This document shows, piece by piece, positions 26,225 to 35,778 of a DNA stretch of 64,000 nt. Positions within the stretch are counted from its first letter, which is position 1. Every line of letters starts with the position of its first letter. A program made the translations under genes and the position numbers. The notes under the pieces are model-generated. The model saw only the letters and a program-made list of their open reading frames with translations. It did not search any database and was not told where the DNA came from. The DNA is taken from contig NZ_VATY01000005.1 in assembly GCF_005885635.1 (NCBI RefSeq), forward strand, positions 1 to 64,000. The letters run 5' to 3'. The stretch comes from Maribacter algarum (ex Zhang et al. 2020). Its GTDB lineage: Bacteria > Bacteroidota > Bacteroidia > Flavobacteriales > Flavobacteriaceae.

Positions 26225-26413
26225 TTATACCAAATTCTCTAAAATCTTTTTGATTTTTTGAGCTTTTCCTTCAAAATACTCTACAAGCTTTGCATCATTA
26301 ATACTTGATGCTCTTTCCATAAAGTTTTGGTACTGATACTCCAAAATGTGAACTGCTTGTCTTCCGTTACTCATAGGTGTTACTGCACCTACTTTGCAAT
26401 ATTGCTTTTCCAT
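26225..26413 (-). CDS. Conserved small hypothetical protein
   Basis: I place the start at the internal ATG giving MEKQYCKVGAV (62 residues); the frame is open for 14 more codons upstream but those residues are basic and atypical. The C-terminal half is helical and charged (YFEGKAQKIKKILENLV). I recognise no domain. Its stop is directly beside that of pyrF. Confidence 0.55.
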   Translation of the reverse strand: MEKQYCKVGAVTPMSNGRQAVHILEYQYQNFMERASSINDAKLVEYFEGKAQKIKKILENLV

Positions 26414-26643
26414 AGTCTTAATCTTTGTTCTGATAAAGATACGTGCAGAATGCATTTTTGGACGTAAAGAATCGTCATATTTGTCTATAAATCAGTTCTT
26501 TTGATAATTTCTTAACACTTTCGTAATCAGACGTAACAAACGTCGTTCGATGATTATGTTAAATTATCCGTTAAAAGGGAATGCTCTAGTAAAAGTTTTT
26601 TTACCTTGCAATGTTGCTCTTTTAGCAACGTCGAGAGAACACT

Positions 26644-27486
26644 TTGTTAAATTATACTACATATACTCATCAAGAGTCTACTATTTGGGTGACATTCGTG
26701 CATGGTGCGGGTGGTAGTTCTTCTATATGGTTTAAGCAAGTACGTGAGTTTCGAAAGCACTTTAATGTTCTTCTTTTAGATTTGCGAGGACATGGCGATT
26801 CGAAACCTACTTTAAAGGACGCCTTTAGTGATCAGTATACCTTTGATTCCATTACAGATGATATTGTTGAAGTGATTCATCACCTCAAAATCAAGAAATC
26901 ACATTTTATAGGTATTTCCTTAGGGACAATTCTTATCCGGAACATTGCGGAGCGTTATCCCGATATGGTGGAAAGTATGGTTATGGGTGGGGCGATTATG
27001 AAACTAAATTTCCGATCTCAGGTTTTGATTCGATTGGGAATTATTTTTAAATCGGTTGTACCTTATTTATGGTTGTATAAATTTTTTGCATTTGTAATTA
27101 TGCCTAATAGCAATCACAAAGAATCAAGATTACTTTTTGTTCGGGAAGCTAAAAAGCTTTATCAAAAAGAATTTATCAGATGGTTTAAATTGACGGCAGA
27201 AATAAATCCGTTGCTTCGGTTTTTTAGAAGTGCGGATATTAAAATACCAACCTTATATGTAATGGGCGGGGAAGACTATCTTTTTCTTCCATCGGTTAAA
27301 AAGATAGTGGATAAACACACGAAATCAAGCCTTATTACTATAGAAGATTGCGGACATGTCGTAAATGTTGAGCAACCTCAAATTTTTAATAGGTTGGTCA
27401 TTAATTATGTCTCCGATATAAGTTGGGAATCTATTCTTGTTCAGAAAACTTTGAAAGAACAGAATATGAATTTGTCTAAAGTATAA
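26644..27486 (+). CDS. Alpha/beta hydrolase
   Basis: This 280-residue cytosolic hydrolase starts with TTG. The oxyanion motif VHGAGGSSSIW, the nucleophile elbow GISLG, the acid in MGGEDYLF and the catalytic His in DCGHVVN are all present and in order. The substrate cannot be told from sequence. It stands alone after a 188-bp gap (26456-26643) that holds no recognisable element. Confidence 0.85.
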   Translation: MLNYTTYTHQESTIWVTFVHGAGGSSSIWFKQVREFRKHFNVLLLDLRGHGDSKPTLKDAFSDQYTFDSITDDIVEVIHHLKIKKSHFIGISLGTILIRNIAERYPDMVESMVMGGAIMKLNFRSQVLIRLGIIFKSVVPYLWLYKFFAFVIMPNSNHKESRLLFVREAKKLYQKEFIRWFKLTAEINPLLRFFRSADIKIPTLYVMGGEDYLFLPSVKKIVDKHTKSSLITIEDCGHVVNVEQPQIFNRLVINYVSDISWESILVQKTLKEQNMNLSKV

Positions 27487-27489
27487 TTT

Positions 27490-28182
27490 TTATTGTCTAA
27501 AGTAGAAATTTAGGATTCTAATTATATCCTCTTTTTTTTCTGGTTTAAGTTTCTCCATTTTCATAAACTTTTCGACTGATTTTCTTTTTCCTTTAAAAAG
27601 AGACAAAAAGTTTTTCTTTTTTCTAGGAACCTCCATTAATGAATCATTCGTTAGATTTAGATCGGTTAAATAGAAAAGAGCCCTTCCTTTTTTGAATTTT
27701 CCCGGAACATCTTGCTCATAGCTACTCTTGGCTTTTTTTGGCGGAGTATAAATTATACGCTCTTTTAAAAAGAGAGTGTATTTTTCTGAAGAGTGGAGCT
27801 TTTCAAAGAATGAACTTCCAGTAGTTCTATCCTCATTGATAAACACATGTGTTTCATACATTTTTTCGGAACCATCGAGTAGTTCTATTATATAATCGTA
27901 CGAGTTGGATAGCGTTAGTACGTCGTCCATATCTTTAAGTTCAATAATGCTTTCTACAGCATTAAACCGCACGAATTGAGTTTCCTTTAGTCCGTTTATA
28001 TTGGCTGGAATAAAGGCCTCGCTTAAATAAGGAGAACCCTCTGATTCATCATCATATTCAATAGAATTGGTACCCACATAAAAAACCAATTCATCTAGGC
28101 GACCATTGTTTACCTGTTGTATTTGCCCGTAGGTTGAGGCGCATGCCAGCACTAGAATAGGAATGAAGGATATTCGTTTCAT
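27490..28182 (-). CDS. Secreted hypothetical protein
   Basis: This 230-residue protein has a signal peptide ending near ASTYGQ. A mixed region follows, and then a very basic C-terminus (KKKNFLSLFKGKRKSVEKFMKMEKLKPEKK). I see no known motif. It ends 3 bp from the hydrolase stop on the other strand and is separated from the upstream SusD gene by a terminator. Confidence 0.6.
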   Translation of the reverse strand: MKRISFIPILVLACASTYGQIQQVNNGRLDELVFYVGTNSIEYDDESEGSPYLSEAFIPANINGLKETQFVRFNAVESIIELKDMDDVLTLSNSYDYIIELLDGSEKMYETHVFINEDRTTGSSFFEKLHSSEKYTLFLKERIIYTPPKKAKSSYEQDVPGKFKKGRALFYLTDLNLTNDSLMEVPRKKKNFLSLFKGKRKSVEKFMKMEKLKPEKKEDIIRILNFYFRQ

Positions 28183-28210
28183 AATTCTTTTTGTGTATCA
28201 ATTTAATTCA

Positions 28211-28243
28211 AAGGCCACCGAACTTAAATGGTCAGGTGGCCTT
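28211..28243 (-). terminator. Terminator after susD
   Basis: AAGGCCACC pairs with GGTGGCCTT around a 15-base loop, 29 bp past the susD stop. The T run is short. Confidence 0.7.
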
Positions 28244-28272
28244 CTATCTATATAGCACTAACTATAAATAGA

Positions 28273-29688
28273 CTAAAAATTACCAGGGTTCTGAGTGATG
28301 TTTGGATTATTGGTAGTCTCATCTTCCACAATAGGAAATATTACCTTGTCGGCTCCTGGTGCAGAGTTTGCGCCACCACTAGGTCGTAGGTTTTGATTAT
28401 TTCGTAACAAATCCATTCTACGGTGCCCTTCAAAGCATAGTTCTTTTCTTCTTTCTAATAGAATCGCTTCTAGGTTCACTGAACCTAAGTCAGCCAATCC
28501 AGCTCTTGAGCGCAAACGATTTATATCATTTATCGGTGTATCGCCTACAGAAGTACTATTTTGAAAATTAGCTTCAGCTCGAATCAAATACATTTCGGTA
28601 ATACGAAGTATCATGCCATCCGAAGCGTTGTTTACCACGTCAGGATATTTAGTAGTGAAAAATGTGTCATTACCCCCGGCATCCGAAGCTGGTACCGATA
28701 ACTCACTGAACCTTCGGTCACCCGTCTCTGCTGCAAAAGTATCAATCAGGTCTTGGCTAAAAGGAGCATCGCCCCTACCACCTGGCGCAGCATTATAAAA
28801 ATTCACATACACCTCGTCTGATCCCGCCGTTTCCTGAGGACCATCTGTCGCTGTATTGATTGCAGAGAAGATATTTTCAGTAGAACCCGGATTGTCATCA
28901 TAGAAATCATAATCAGCTGCTAAAGCATATTGGCCTGAAGAAATCACCTGATTTGCAAAATCTGCAGCCTGTGTCCATTCTTCCCGGTATAGATGTAGTC
29001 TAGCCAATAATGCCCTAGCGGCCCCGGCACTAGCTCTTAACGCATTATCTTCTGGTAAGGTTGCGATTGCGTCGAGCAGATCTTGCTGTACTGCAGCGTG
29101 TACTTCATTGACCGTTGAGCGTTCCAGTTGGAACTCTGAAATATCGCCTCCTTCAAAAGGTTGTGTGACCAGAGGAATTCCGAGGTTGGTGCCCGCCGAT
29201 ATTTGAAAAGGTTGAGCAAAAAGATTCACAAGTTGAAAATTCGTCAATGCCCTAAGAAATTTTGCTTCTGCAATAAATTTTGACTTATCAGCCTCCGTCA
29301 AACCCGTTACTTCATCAGGGCTTACATCGGGTAAATTGACAATTATATTGTTGGCGGCACCAATCAACTCGTAGGCATCTAACCAAATATTGTCAATAGA
29401 AGCATTCGTTGCCAGGGTTTCGAATTGGTCTATTTCTTGTAAGGAAGGAAAACTTCCTACGAAATTGACATCGTCTGCCATAAAATCTGTGGTCAGTTGT
29501 GGCATTCCATTTAAATCACCACTTTGGTTCTTGCTATAGATACCTACAACTGCTCCATTTATAGTGGCTAGACTTCCAAATACGGTATTAGAAGCAACGT
29601 TATCTTCAGGTACTACATTCAATTGGTCTTCACACGAAAAAGTAAATGTAAGGACAAACAGTACTACTATTATTTTTATTGTTTTCAT
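28273..29688 (-). CDS. SusD/RagB-family nutrient-binding lipoprotein
   Basis: This 471-residue surface lipoprotein has a lipobox in FTFSCEDQ. The SusD features include a helical TPR-like N-terminal half (KFIAEAKFLRALTNFQLVNLFAQPF), the RALLARLHLYREEW repeat and the C-terminal MYLIRAEANF ... LRSRAGLADL ... LLERRKELCFEGHRRMDLLRN. It forms the lid of the TonB-dependent transporter encoded 11 bp upstream. No glycoside hydrolase or other enzyme is adjacent, so the ligand is unknown. Confidence 0.95.
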   Translation of the reverse strand: MKTIKIIVVLFVLTFTFSCEDQLNVVPEDNVASNTVFGSLATINGAVVGIYSKNQSGDLNGMPQLTTDFMADDVNFVGSFPSLQEIDQFETLATNASIDNIWLDAYELIGAANNIIVNLPDVSPDEVTGLTEADKSKFIAEAKFLRALTNFQLVNLFAQPFQISAGTNLGIPLVTQPFEGGDISEFQLERSTVNEVHAAVQQDLLDAIATLPEDNALRASAGAARALLARLHLYREEWTQAADFANQVISSGQYALAADYDFYDDNPGSTENIFSAINTATDGPQETAGSDEVYVNFYNAAPGGRGDAPFSQDLIDTFAAETGDRRFSELSVPASDAGGNDTFFTTKYPDVVNNASDGMILRITEMYLIRAEANFQNSTSVGDTPINDINRLRSRAGLADLGSVNLEAILLERRKELCFEGHRRMDLLRNNQNLRPSGGANSAPGADKVIFPIVEDETTNNPNITQNPGNF

Positions 29689-29699
29689 TGCTATTATTA

Positions 29700-32600
29700 T
29701 TAAAAAGTTAAACGGACGCCTAGTGAGTATGCCTGAGATTGCGGAGCTGTAAAAAACGTTTCTCCTTGAAATAGTGGATCTATGTCATCAGTTACTTCAG
29801 GATCAATACCATCTAGTTCATCTCCTTTAATTGTAAATAGATTTGTTGCCGTTGCATAAAAGCGTACGTTAGAGACAAAATTCCCTAAACGATCAAGTGC
29901 TCTTTCGGGAAGATTGTATCCTAGAGTTATATTTTTTAGTCTCAAATAGGATCCATCTAATAACTGTTGTGATGATCTTTGATTGAACAAATTAAAAGTA
30001 GGGCTTGAAGGACTTGGTAAAAAAGCATTATCACCTGCTTGTCTCCAGTAGTTCAAGTTTTGTCTTCGAATGTTAACAATTCCTCCAATAGCATCATTAC
30101 CATCTGCGAATCGCAGTCCGTCAAGAACAATATCGTTACCGTAGGAGTAGTTCATTAAGACAGATAGGTCGAAATTTTTGTATTTGAAGGTATTGGTCAT
30201 ACCCCCTGAGAATTCAGGCAACGGACTACCTACAACAACCCTATCACCCGTTCCAGGATCCGTTGTAATATTTCCATCGACATCCAACCATTCTGCGTCT
30301 CCGGTTTGAGGGTTTACACCCACATATCGAATCAAGAAAAAATTATTCAGAGATTCACCCTCAATAGCACGTTGGATGGGCCCATCGATAATTCTTCTAC
30401 CTTCTGCATCTGTTGCTGCATCTTCATTGAGTTGTATGACCTGGTTATCGATTGTTGTAAGATTAAAGTTCGTACGCCAAGTGAAATTTTCTGTGCGAAC
30501 GTTCACTGTGCTTAACTCAAATTCAAAACCGGAATTTTCCATTTCCCCAATATTTCTGCTTATAGAAGTAAAGCCAGTTTGAGGGGGTAAAATTTGATTC
30601 AGCAGTAAATCAGTTGTATTTTTCTTGAAATACGAAACATTAAAATTAACCCGGCCCTTTAAGAATGAAGATTTTAAACCAATATCAATGGTTTTACTTT
30701 CTTCCCATTTTAAATCTGGGTTCTCTGGTTGATTTGGTATTACACCTGATTCGCCGTTATAATCTCCTAACCCTCCAGCACTAAATAGGCCCAATGAAGG
30801 AAATGTCCCTAAACGATCATTACCTACGGTACCAATACTTCCTCTAATAGATAAATAATCAAAGAAATTGAGGTCTTGAATAAATGGTTCTTCGGATAGT
30901 ATCCAACCAGCAGCTGCTGACCAGAAATAACCAAAACGATTGTTCGCGCCAAAACGTGAGGAACCATCTCTACGAATAGACCCTTCTACCAAGTACTTTC
31001 CTTTATAGTCATAGGATAGTCTTGAGAATAGACCAAATAAACGGGAAGGAAATCGATCACCGTTAAGTACGGTGGGTGTTGCCCCAGAGCCTAGGTTTCT
31101 TAGGTCATCGGTCAGGAATCCTGTCGAGGTCACATTTAAACGGGTTCTTAAAGTTTCTTCATAGTTAAGACCTGCGAGTATCGTGAGGTTATGATTTTCA
31201 TTAAAGCTTGCCGTGTAATTTAATGTTTGATTTGTCAACCATCGTTCTTCACGTACACTTACCTGTTGCGCGGAGCCTCCTGGTGTATTGAATTCTGCAT
31301 TTCTAAGGGTTTCTTCTAGGTCTAACCTATCAGTTCCGAATTCGGAACGCCATGTCAACCCCTCGAAGGGAGTTATCTCAGTAAAAGCGTTTCCGATGAC
31401 TCTAAATGTTTTTAGCTCATCCGTATTCAAAGCAACTCTCGCAAAAATATTCGGAATAAATGAACCGGATTGGGCAAAATTACCTTCATCATCAAAAGCT
31501 GCCACCACCGGACTTTGTAAAAAGGCAGTTGTGAAAGGGGCATTGATACTATTCTCAACACTAACACGATTGAGACGATTATTTGTTATTCCCAAGTTCA
31601 TACCGGCCTTTAACCAGTCATTAACTTCCGTATCTATATTTATTCTTGCACCGGCTCTTTGTTGATCGTTTCCTATAATGAACCCTTCGGTATCCTGGTA
31701 ATCCAGTCCGAAGAAGAAGGTGGTTTTTTCTCCACCTCCTCTGATGCCCATATTATAGTTTTGTGATATACCTGTTCTTTGTACACCAGCCAACCAATCT
31801 GTCCCACCAGAACCAATAGCACCTAGATTTAAATCTTCAGGAGATGTTGGTGTTCCATTTTGAATCGTTGCTACTTCCGATTTAAATTGACGAAACTCAT
31901 CAGCTGTTAAAATATCTGGAACATCAGTAGATTGGGAAAATTGAGTGTTGACATCCAAGGTTAAGGTCGTTTTTGAATTCTTTTTCCCCTTCTTCGTGGT
32001 AATCAAGATAACCCCATTCGCGCCTCTAGATCCATAAATAGAAGTTGCCCCTGCATCTTTTAATACAGTAAGGGAAGCAATATCATTGGGGTTTACATAG
32101 GATAATGGATTGATTCCCGTATTTCCACCTCTATTTAAGGTATTACCAGCGGTATCGGTGATTGGTACACCATCAATTACAATCAAAGGTTGACTACCAG
32201 AGTTTATGGAATTCACTCCACGAACCCGTATAACAGCGGCCGAACCCAATACCCCTGAGGCATTTACAATCTGGGTTCCTGCACTTTGACCTTGTAAAAG
32301 TTGGTCTGCGGATACGACCTGAAGATTTTCAATGGCCTCTTCTTTTATTAGAGCCACATTTTGAATAATCTTCTTTTCCAATTGATTTCCGTATCCAACA
32401 ACAACTACCTCTTCTAAGGCTTCGGCATCCTCTTGCATTTGAACATTTATTGTATTGGATTCCGTAATTCGCCTTTCAGTCGTAGCCTGTCCTAAATATG
32501 AAAAGACTAAAACGTCTCCCATACTAGCTTGGATGGCGTAGTTGCCATCAAAATCAGATTGTGTCCCCGTCGTTGTACCTTTTACCAAAATGTTCACACC

Positions 32601-32717
32601 GGGTAAGTGTACATCATCTTGGTCGGTAATGTTACCGGTAATAGATTTTTCTTGTGCCTGTGTCCATGATATACCAAGTAGACATAGCATGAACATCCAA
32701 TGAATTCTTTTTCTCAT
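29700..32717 (-). CDS. SusC/RagA TonB-dependent outer-membrane transporter
   Basis: This 1005-residue protein has a signal peptide ending near TQAQE and a CarboxypepD_reg-like domain at about 22-105. The TonB-box-like region EALEEVVVVGYGNQ follows, then the plug domain (VIDGVPITDTAGN, LKDAGATSIYGSRGANGVILITTKKGK) and a C-terminal barrel ending SLGVRLTF. It takes up an oligomeric ligand together with the SusD partner. The 593-bp leader upstream contains a duplicated structured element, which may control the operon. Confidence 0.96.
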   Translation of the reverse strand: MRKRIHWMFMLCLLGISWTQAQEKSITGNITDQDDVHLPGVNILVKGTTTGTQSDFDGNYAIQASMGDVLVFSYLGQATTERRITESNTINVQMQEDAEALEEVVVVGYGNQLEKKIIQNVALIKEEAIENLQVVSADQLLQGQSAGTQIVNASGVLGSAAVIRVRGVNSINSGSQPLIVIDGVPITDTAGNTLNRGGNTGINPLSYVNPNDIASLTVLKDAGATSIYGSRGANGVILITTKKGKKNSKTTLTLDVNTQFSQSTDVPDILTADEFRQFKSEVATIQNGTPTSPEDLNLGAIGSGGTDWLAGVQRTGISQNYNMGIRGGGEKTTFFFGLDYQDTEGFIIGNDQQRAGARINIDTEVNDWLKAGMNLGITNNRLNRVSVENSINAPFTTAFLQSPVVAAFDDEGNFAQSGSFIPNIFARVALNTDELKTFRVIGNAFTEITPFEGLTWRSEFGTDRLDLEETLRNAEFNTPGGSAQQVSVREERWLTNQTLNYTASFNENHNLTILAGLNYEETLRTRLNVTSTGFLTDDLRNLGSGATPTVLNGDRFPSRLFGLFSRLSYDYKGKYLVEGSIRRDGSSRFGANNRFGYFWSAAAGWILSEEPFIQDLNFFDYLSIRGSIGTVGNDRLGTFPSLGLFSAGGLGDYNGESGVIPNQPENPDLKWEESKTIDIGLKSSFLKGRVNFNVSYFKKNTTDLLLNQILPPQTGFTSISRNIGEMENSGFEFELSTVNVRTENFTWRTNFNLTTIDNQVIQLNEDAATDAEGRRIIDGPIQRAIEGESLNNFFLIRYVGVNPQTGDAEWLDVDGNITTDPGTGDRVVVGSPLPEFSGGMTNTFKYKNFDLSVLMNYSYGNDIVLDGLRFADGNDAIGGIVNIRRQNLNYWRQAGDNAFLPSPSSPTFNLFNQRSSQQLLDGSYLRLKNITLGYNLPERALDRLGNFVSNVRFYATATNLFTIKGDELDGIDPEVTDDIDPLFQGETFFTAPQSQAYSLGVRLTF

Positions 32718-32743
32718 ATTTAAATAGATTTTAGATGTAAAGT

Positions 32744-32918
32744 GCAGCCCTGAATGTTGATAGCTAATTCAAATAATTACCCTAAAAACTGAGACAGAAG
32801 TTCTTTTTTAGAAGTAAAGTTTCAGAGCTGCTTTTTTTACATTGAGTTAGTCACTGATATCAAAGTAACAGGCTCTTAACTTTTTTTTGGGAAAGACTGA
32901 TAAACGTTTCCTTTTCCG
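32744..32918 (-). promoter_or_regulatory. Duplicated structured element, copy 1 (susC leader)
   Basis: GCAGCCCTGAA (32744-32754) and TTTCAGAGCTGC (32820-32831) can pair as a long stem around about 65 bases. A conserved tail containing GACTGATAAACGTTTCC lies at about 32895-32911. The same arrangement, with compensated stem changes, recurs at 33108-33285. It lies directly upstream of susC, so it may be an untranslated leader or a repeated operator array. The remaining bases of the 593-bp gap 32718-33310 hold no gene. Confidence 0.5.
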
Positions 32919-33107
32919 ACGAATTTTTACCTTCGATTTACGGTATTCAGAATGGTATTCAGACGGTTTCGTTAATGTGATATCGGAATTGAATTTCTGA
33001 AGTAATTCCAATACAAGAAATCGAGTTGAGCTCAAAGTAGGGAAATGATAATATGAACATCTATTATTTTTTTAACGTAAGACTAGAAATGTGAAGTTTA
33101 CAATAAA

Positions 33108-33285
33108 GGCAGTTCCGAATGGGTTCTTTGATGACTAATTCAAATAACTACTCCAAAATGAGAAAAGAAGAATGATTTCTACGAGTATAACCTTCAGAAC
33201 TGCCGTTTATAATTTGATTGATGGACTTGAAATTAAAGACTTTGGAGCAATGCTTAGGAAAGTCTGATAAACGTTTACTTTTCCG
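33108..33285 (-). promoter_or_regulatory. Duplicated structured element, copy 2 (susC leader)
   Basis: GGCAGTTCCGAA (33108-33119) pairs with CTTCAGAACTGCC (33192-33204). The conserved tail GTCTGATAAACGTTTAC follows at about 33262-33278. The internal segment CTAATTCAAATAA is shared with copy 1. Start-to-start distance to copy 1 is 364 bp. The tail holds the palindrome AAACGTTT, a plausible protein site. Confidence 0.5.
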
Positions 33286-33310
33286 ATAAAAGTTTACGAG
33301 AGGTTTACCT

Positions 33311-34606
33311 CTAAGTAGTAATTGCGATTCTTTGATATTGGCTAGGGGTGAGCTGAGTATCTTTCTTAAAAGCTTTGTTAAATGTAACTTTGTTATTGTA
33401 GCCAACTTCATAGGCGACATCTATGATGTTCAAATTCTTTTTGATGTCACTATTTAAAATTGCTTTTGCTTCCTGTATCCTATATGTGTTAATTAATTCA
33501 TGAAAACTCATTTTAAAATGCTCATTGATTACCTGTGAAGCATTGTGTCTTGTTGTATTGAGCTTATCAGAAAGGGTATCAAGGCAAAGATTACTCTCTT
33601 TATAGATTTTTTCTTTATCAAATAAATAAATCAGATTTTCCTTTAATTCAAGCGACAAACTCTTGGTAAGTCCCGATTTTTTGTACTTAAATAAGAGTTT
33701 ATTGAATGAAAAAGACCCATTGAAAACACCAGGTTGGACATTTGCAGAATATCCGAGATACATGACCATTGAAGCCATACACACTACTTGAATATGGTAT
33801 AAAACCCCAAAATTAATATTATTTGCCAACAGTGTCCCATACACTGAATAACATACAACATAAAGCATGTGGATTATAAAAATGTTTTTCTGCCATATTT
33901 TATTTTCTCTATCAAGTTGAATATTCTTTTTTGATGCCATGTACATTCTTCTTATGAAATACCCATAAATCAATAAGGATAATAGTTTTAAAACGATTAT
34001 AGAAACATCGGAAAAACTTCTTCCAATGTTGGCGCGCCCTAGCATGATTTCCAGCTTTTCATCTGCAGACATTAAATAGCCTGGAAATAGGTAAATAGCA
34101 AATATCAAAGTTGGTAAAAAATGTAAAAGGTCAATTTTTTTGAATCTATGTTGTTGTGTTATTCTCTTAAAATATAGATAGAGTAGGGGCCCATACAAAA
34201 AAGAAAAAACTGTTGATAGACGATAAGTGTGCGGAAATTGAAATTGATATTTTGTTATACTAAGAAAAATATGAAGTATAAAAATAGAATGGATAAATAT
34301 AAAGGCGCTTATCAATATCTTGGCAGTGGATTCAACTTTCTTATTAAAATGAAGAATAATCGCAATATAAAAACCGATTAATGCGACATATAAATATGTA
34401 AAGGATAGAAAAGTGAAATCGGGAGATGAATCAAAAGCAGGCTTTACAAGTGTTTCAGCTACACCCGGAAAATTAATATTCAAAAACAATTGTTGAAGGG
34501 TATTGGGGTCTACCACACCAGCAATACCACTAAAGTCTATGGACGGACTAGAGTAGCTTGGCGTTATTGTGAGCAAGAATGTGATTAGTATTCCCAGTAG
34601 TCTCAT
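33311..34606 (-). CDS. Membrane-tethered AraC-family regulator
   Basis: This 431-residue protein has a signal-like N-terminus, seven or so membrane segments over about 70-300, and a cytoplasmic AraC HTH domain at about 325-428 (SLCLDTLSDKLNTTRHNASQVINEHF and DVAYEVGYNNKVTFNKAFKKDTQLTPSQYQR). Such proteins may sense a signal in the envelope and act on nearby promoters. It lies just upstream of the susC leader and on the same strand, so it is a candidate controller of the SusCD pair. Confidence 0.85.
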   Translation of the reverse strand: MRLLGILITFLLTITPSYSSPSIDFSGIAGVVDPNTLQQLFLNINFPGVAETLVKPAFDSSPDFTFLSFTYLYVALIGFYIAIILHFNKKVESTAKILISAFIFIHSIFILHIFLSITKYQFQFPHTYRLSTVFSFLYGPLLYLYFKRITQQHRFKKIDLLHFLPTLIFAIYLFPGYLMSADEKLEIMLGRANIGRSFSDVSIIVLKLLSLLIYGYFIRRMYMASKKNIQLDRENKIWQKNIFIIHMLYVVCYSVYGTLLANNINFGVLYHIQVVCMASMVMYLGYSANVQPGVFNGSFSFNKLLFKYKKSGLTKSLSLELKENLIYLFDKEKIYKESNLCLDTLSDKLNTTRHNASQVINEHFKMSFHELINTYRIQEAKAILNSDIKKNLNIIDVAYEVGYNNKVTFNKAFKKDTQLTPSQYQRIAITT

Positions 34607-34986
34607 AATGATTGATGAATGAATTAGCCAGTATTAAGGTAGGAATAAATACAAGTCAAATCCAGAAATCATAAAAAAAAAAGTAATTCCCGATAATAAC
34701 TTACCTTTTATTTGGGTAAATAAAAGGTAGGTCTTATGGGTGAAACGTAGTATTTGTTAAGACTTAAGAGTTTTTGACCAACCCATAATATAAAAGCGGT
34801 AAGTTCAAAAAAAGCACAAAAAAAACCGGTGCTCCCACCGGTTTTAACTAACTAACTCAAAAAATTACTAACTCAAATTTGTACTAAAAAGTTCCTTGAA
34901 ACTTTCGAAATATTTTTAATAAGGTTCTCTAAAAATACAACGCTATAAAAGCGAGAATAGTATAAAAGAGGGTAATAATTTTAACA
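34607..34986. other. Intergenic region with terminator at 34822-34845
   Basis: The 380-bp gap contains AAAACCGGTG-CTC-CCACCGGTTTT at 34822-34845. On the minus strand this is followed by T8, so it ends the DUF4197 transcript after a 140-base 3' untranslated tail. Short TAACTAACTAACTC repeats lie beside it. I see no gene; a 3'-derived small RNA is possible but unproven. Confidence 0.6.
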
Positions 34987-35691
34987 TTAATCTTGAAGTA
35001 CAAACACCTTTCTCAAAAGATCTGTAGTTCTCGAAGAAACTTTAGTTCTTATTTCTTTTTCTTCTACGGCAATCATTGTATAAACTCCATTCAAGGCTTC
35101 CTGGGTGACGTAGTCAGTCAGGTCAGGATTTACGTTTTTCGTTAGAGGAATGTTGTTATACTTTGTAATTAAATTGTTCCATATTCGGTCGGCCCCGACC
35201 TTTTCGAATGAATTCTTTATTACGGGATTAAACTTTGAATAAAGTGCCGTTTGAGTTGCATTGGTAAGGTATTGTGTAGCCGCATCGTCTTTGCCTAAAA
35301 GAATTCCTTTAGCATCATTAAATGTAATACCTTTTACGGCATCTACGAAAATTGGTGTTGCCTCCCCAACGGCATCTTCAGCAGCACGGTTCAATACCTT
35401 GAGCCCTTCATCCGCTAACTTGCCCAAACCGACATCACGAAGTGTTTTGTCTACTTTTTGTAATTCCTCGGGGAGTAAAATTTTGACCAGCTCGTTTTTC
35501 AAGAAACCATCTTCTTGAGTCAATCTGCTAACCTGTTTGTCAATTCCTAAATCTAATGCTTCACGAAGACCTGCGGCTATATCTAAAGTTCCAACACCCG
35601 AAGTTCCTTGAGGAAGTTGATTTACCACTTGTTGTAGTTCGCCACAACCAAAAAGTTGAAATATGAGCAATACTAAGATTAATTTTTTCAT
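34987..35691 (-). CDS. DUF4197 lipoprotein
   Basis: This 234-residue lipoprotein has the lipobox LFGCGE. The conserved family pattern is GLREALDLGIDKQVSRL ... GFLKNELVKILLPEEL ... LNRAAEDAVGEATPIFVDAVKGITFNDAKGILLGKDDAATQYL. The family is helical, periplasmic or outer-membrane, and of unknown function. It is monocistronic, with a terminator downstream. Confidence 0.88.
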   Translation of the reverse strand: MKKLILVLLIFQLFGCGELQQVVNQLPQGTSGVGTLDIAAGLREALDLGIDKQVSRLTQEDGFLKNELVKILLPEELQKVDKTLRDVGLGKLADEGLKVLNRAAEDAVGEATPIFVDAVKGITFNDAKGILLGKDDAATQYLTNATQTALYSKFNPVIKNSFEKVGADRIWNNLITKYNNIPLTKNVNPDLTDYVTQEALNGVYTMIAVEEKEIRTKVSSRTTDLLRKVFVLQD

Positions 35692-35778
35692 TTTGAAATG
35701 TTTAGAGGTGTAACATCCCTACAACGAAAAAGCCTTGCCTATCGTATTTAAATTGGTACTAAAAGAAAAAGAAACCTT

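Noticed and set aside
26570-26643. tRNA or riboswitch in the hairpin-rich DNA before the hydrolase gene
   Set aside because: A short TTGCT...AGCAA stem is present but no cloverleaf, T-loop or known aptamer pattern.
28273-32717. Polysaccharide utilisation locus around SusCD
   Set aside because: No glycoside hydrolase, lyase, sulfatase or carbohydrate esterase with clear motifs is adjacent; the pair is an orphan and its ligand cannot be assigned.
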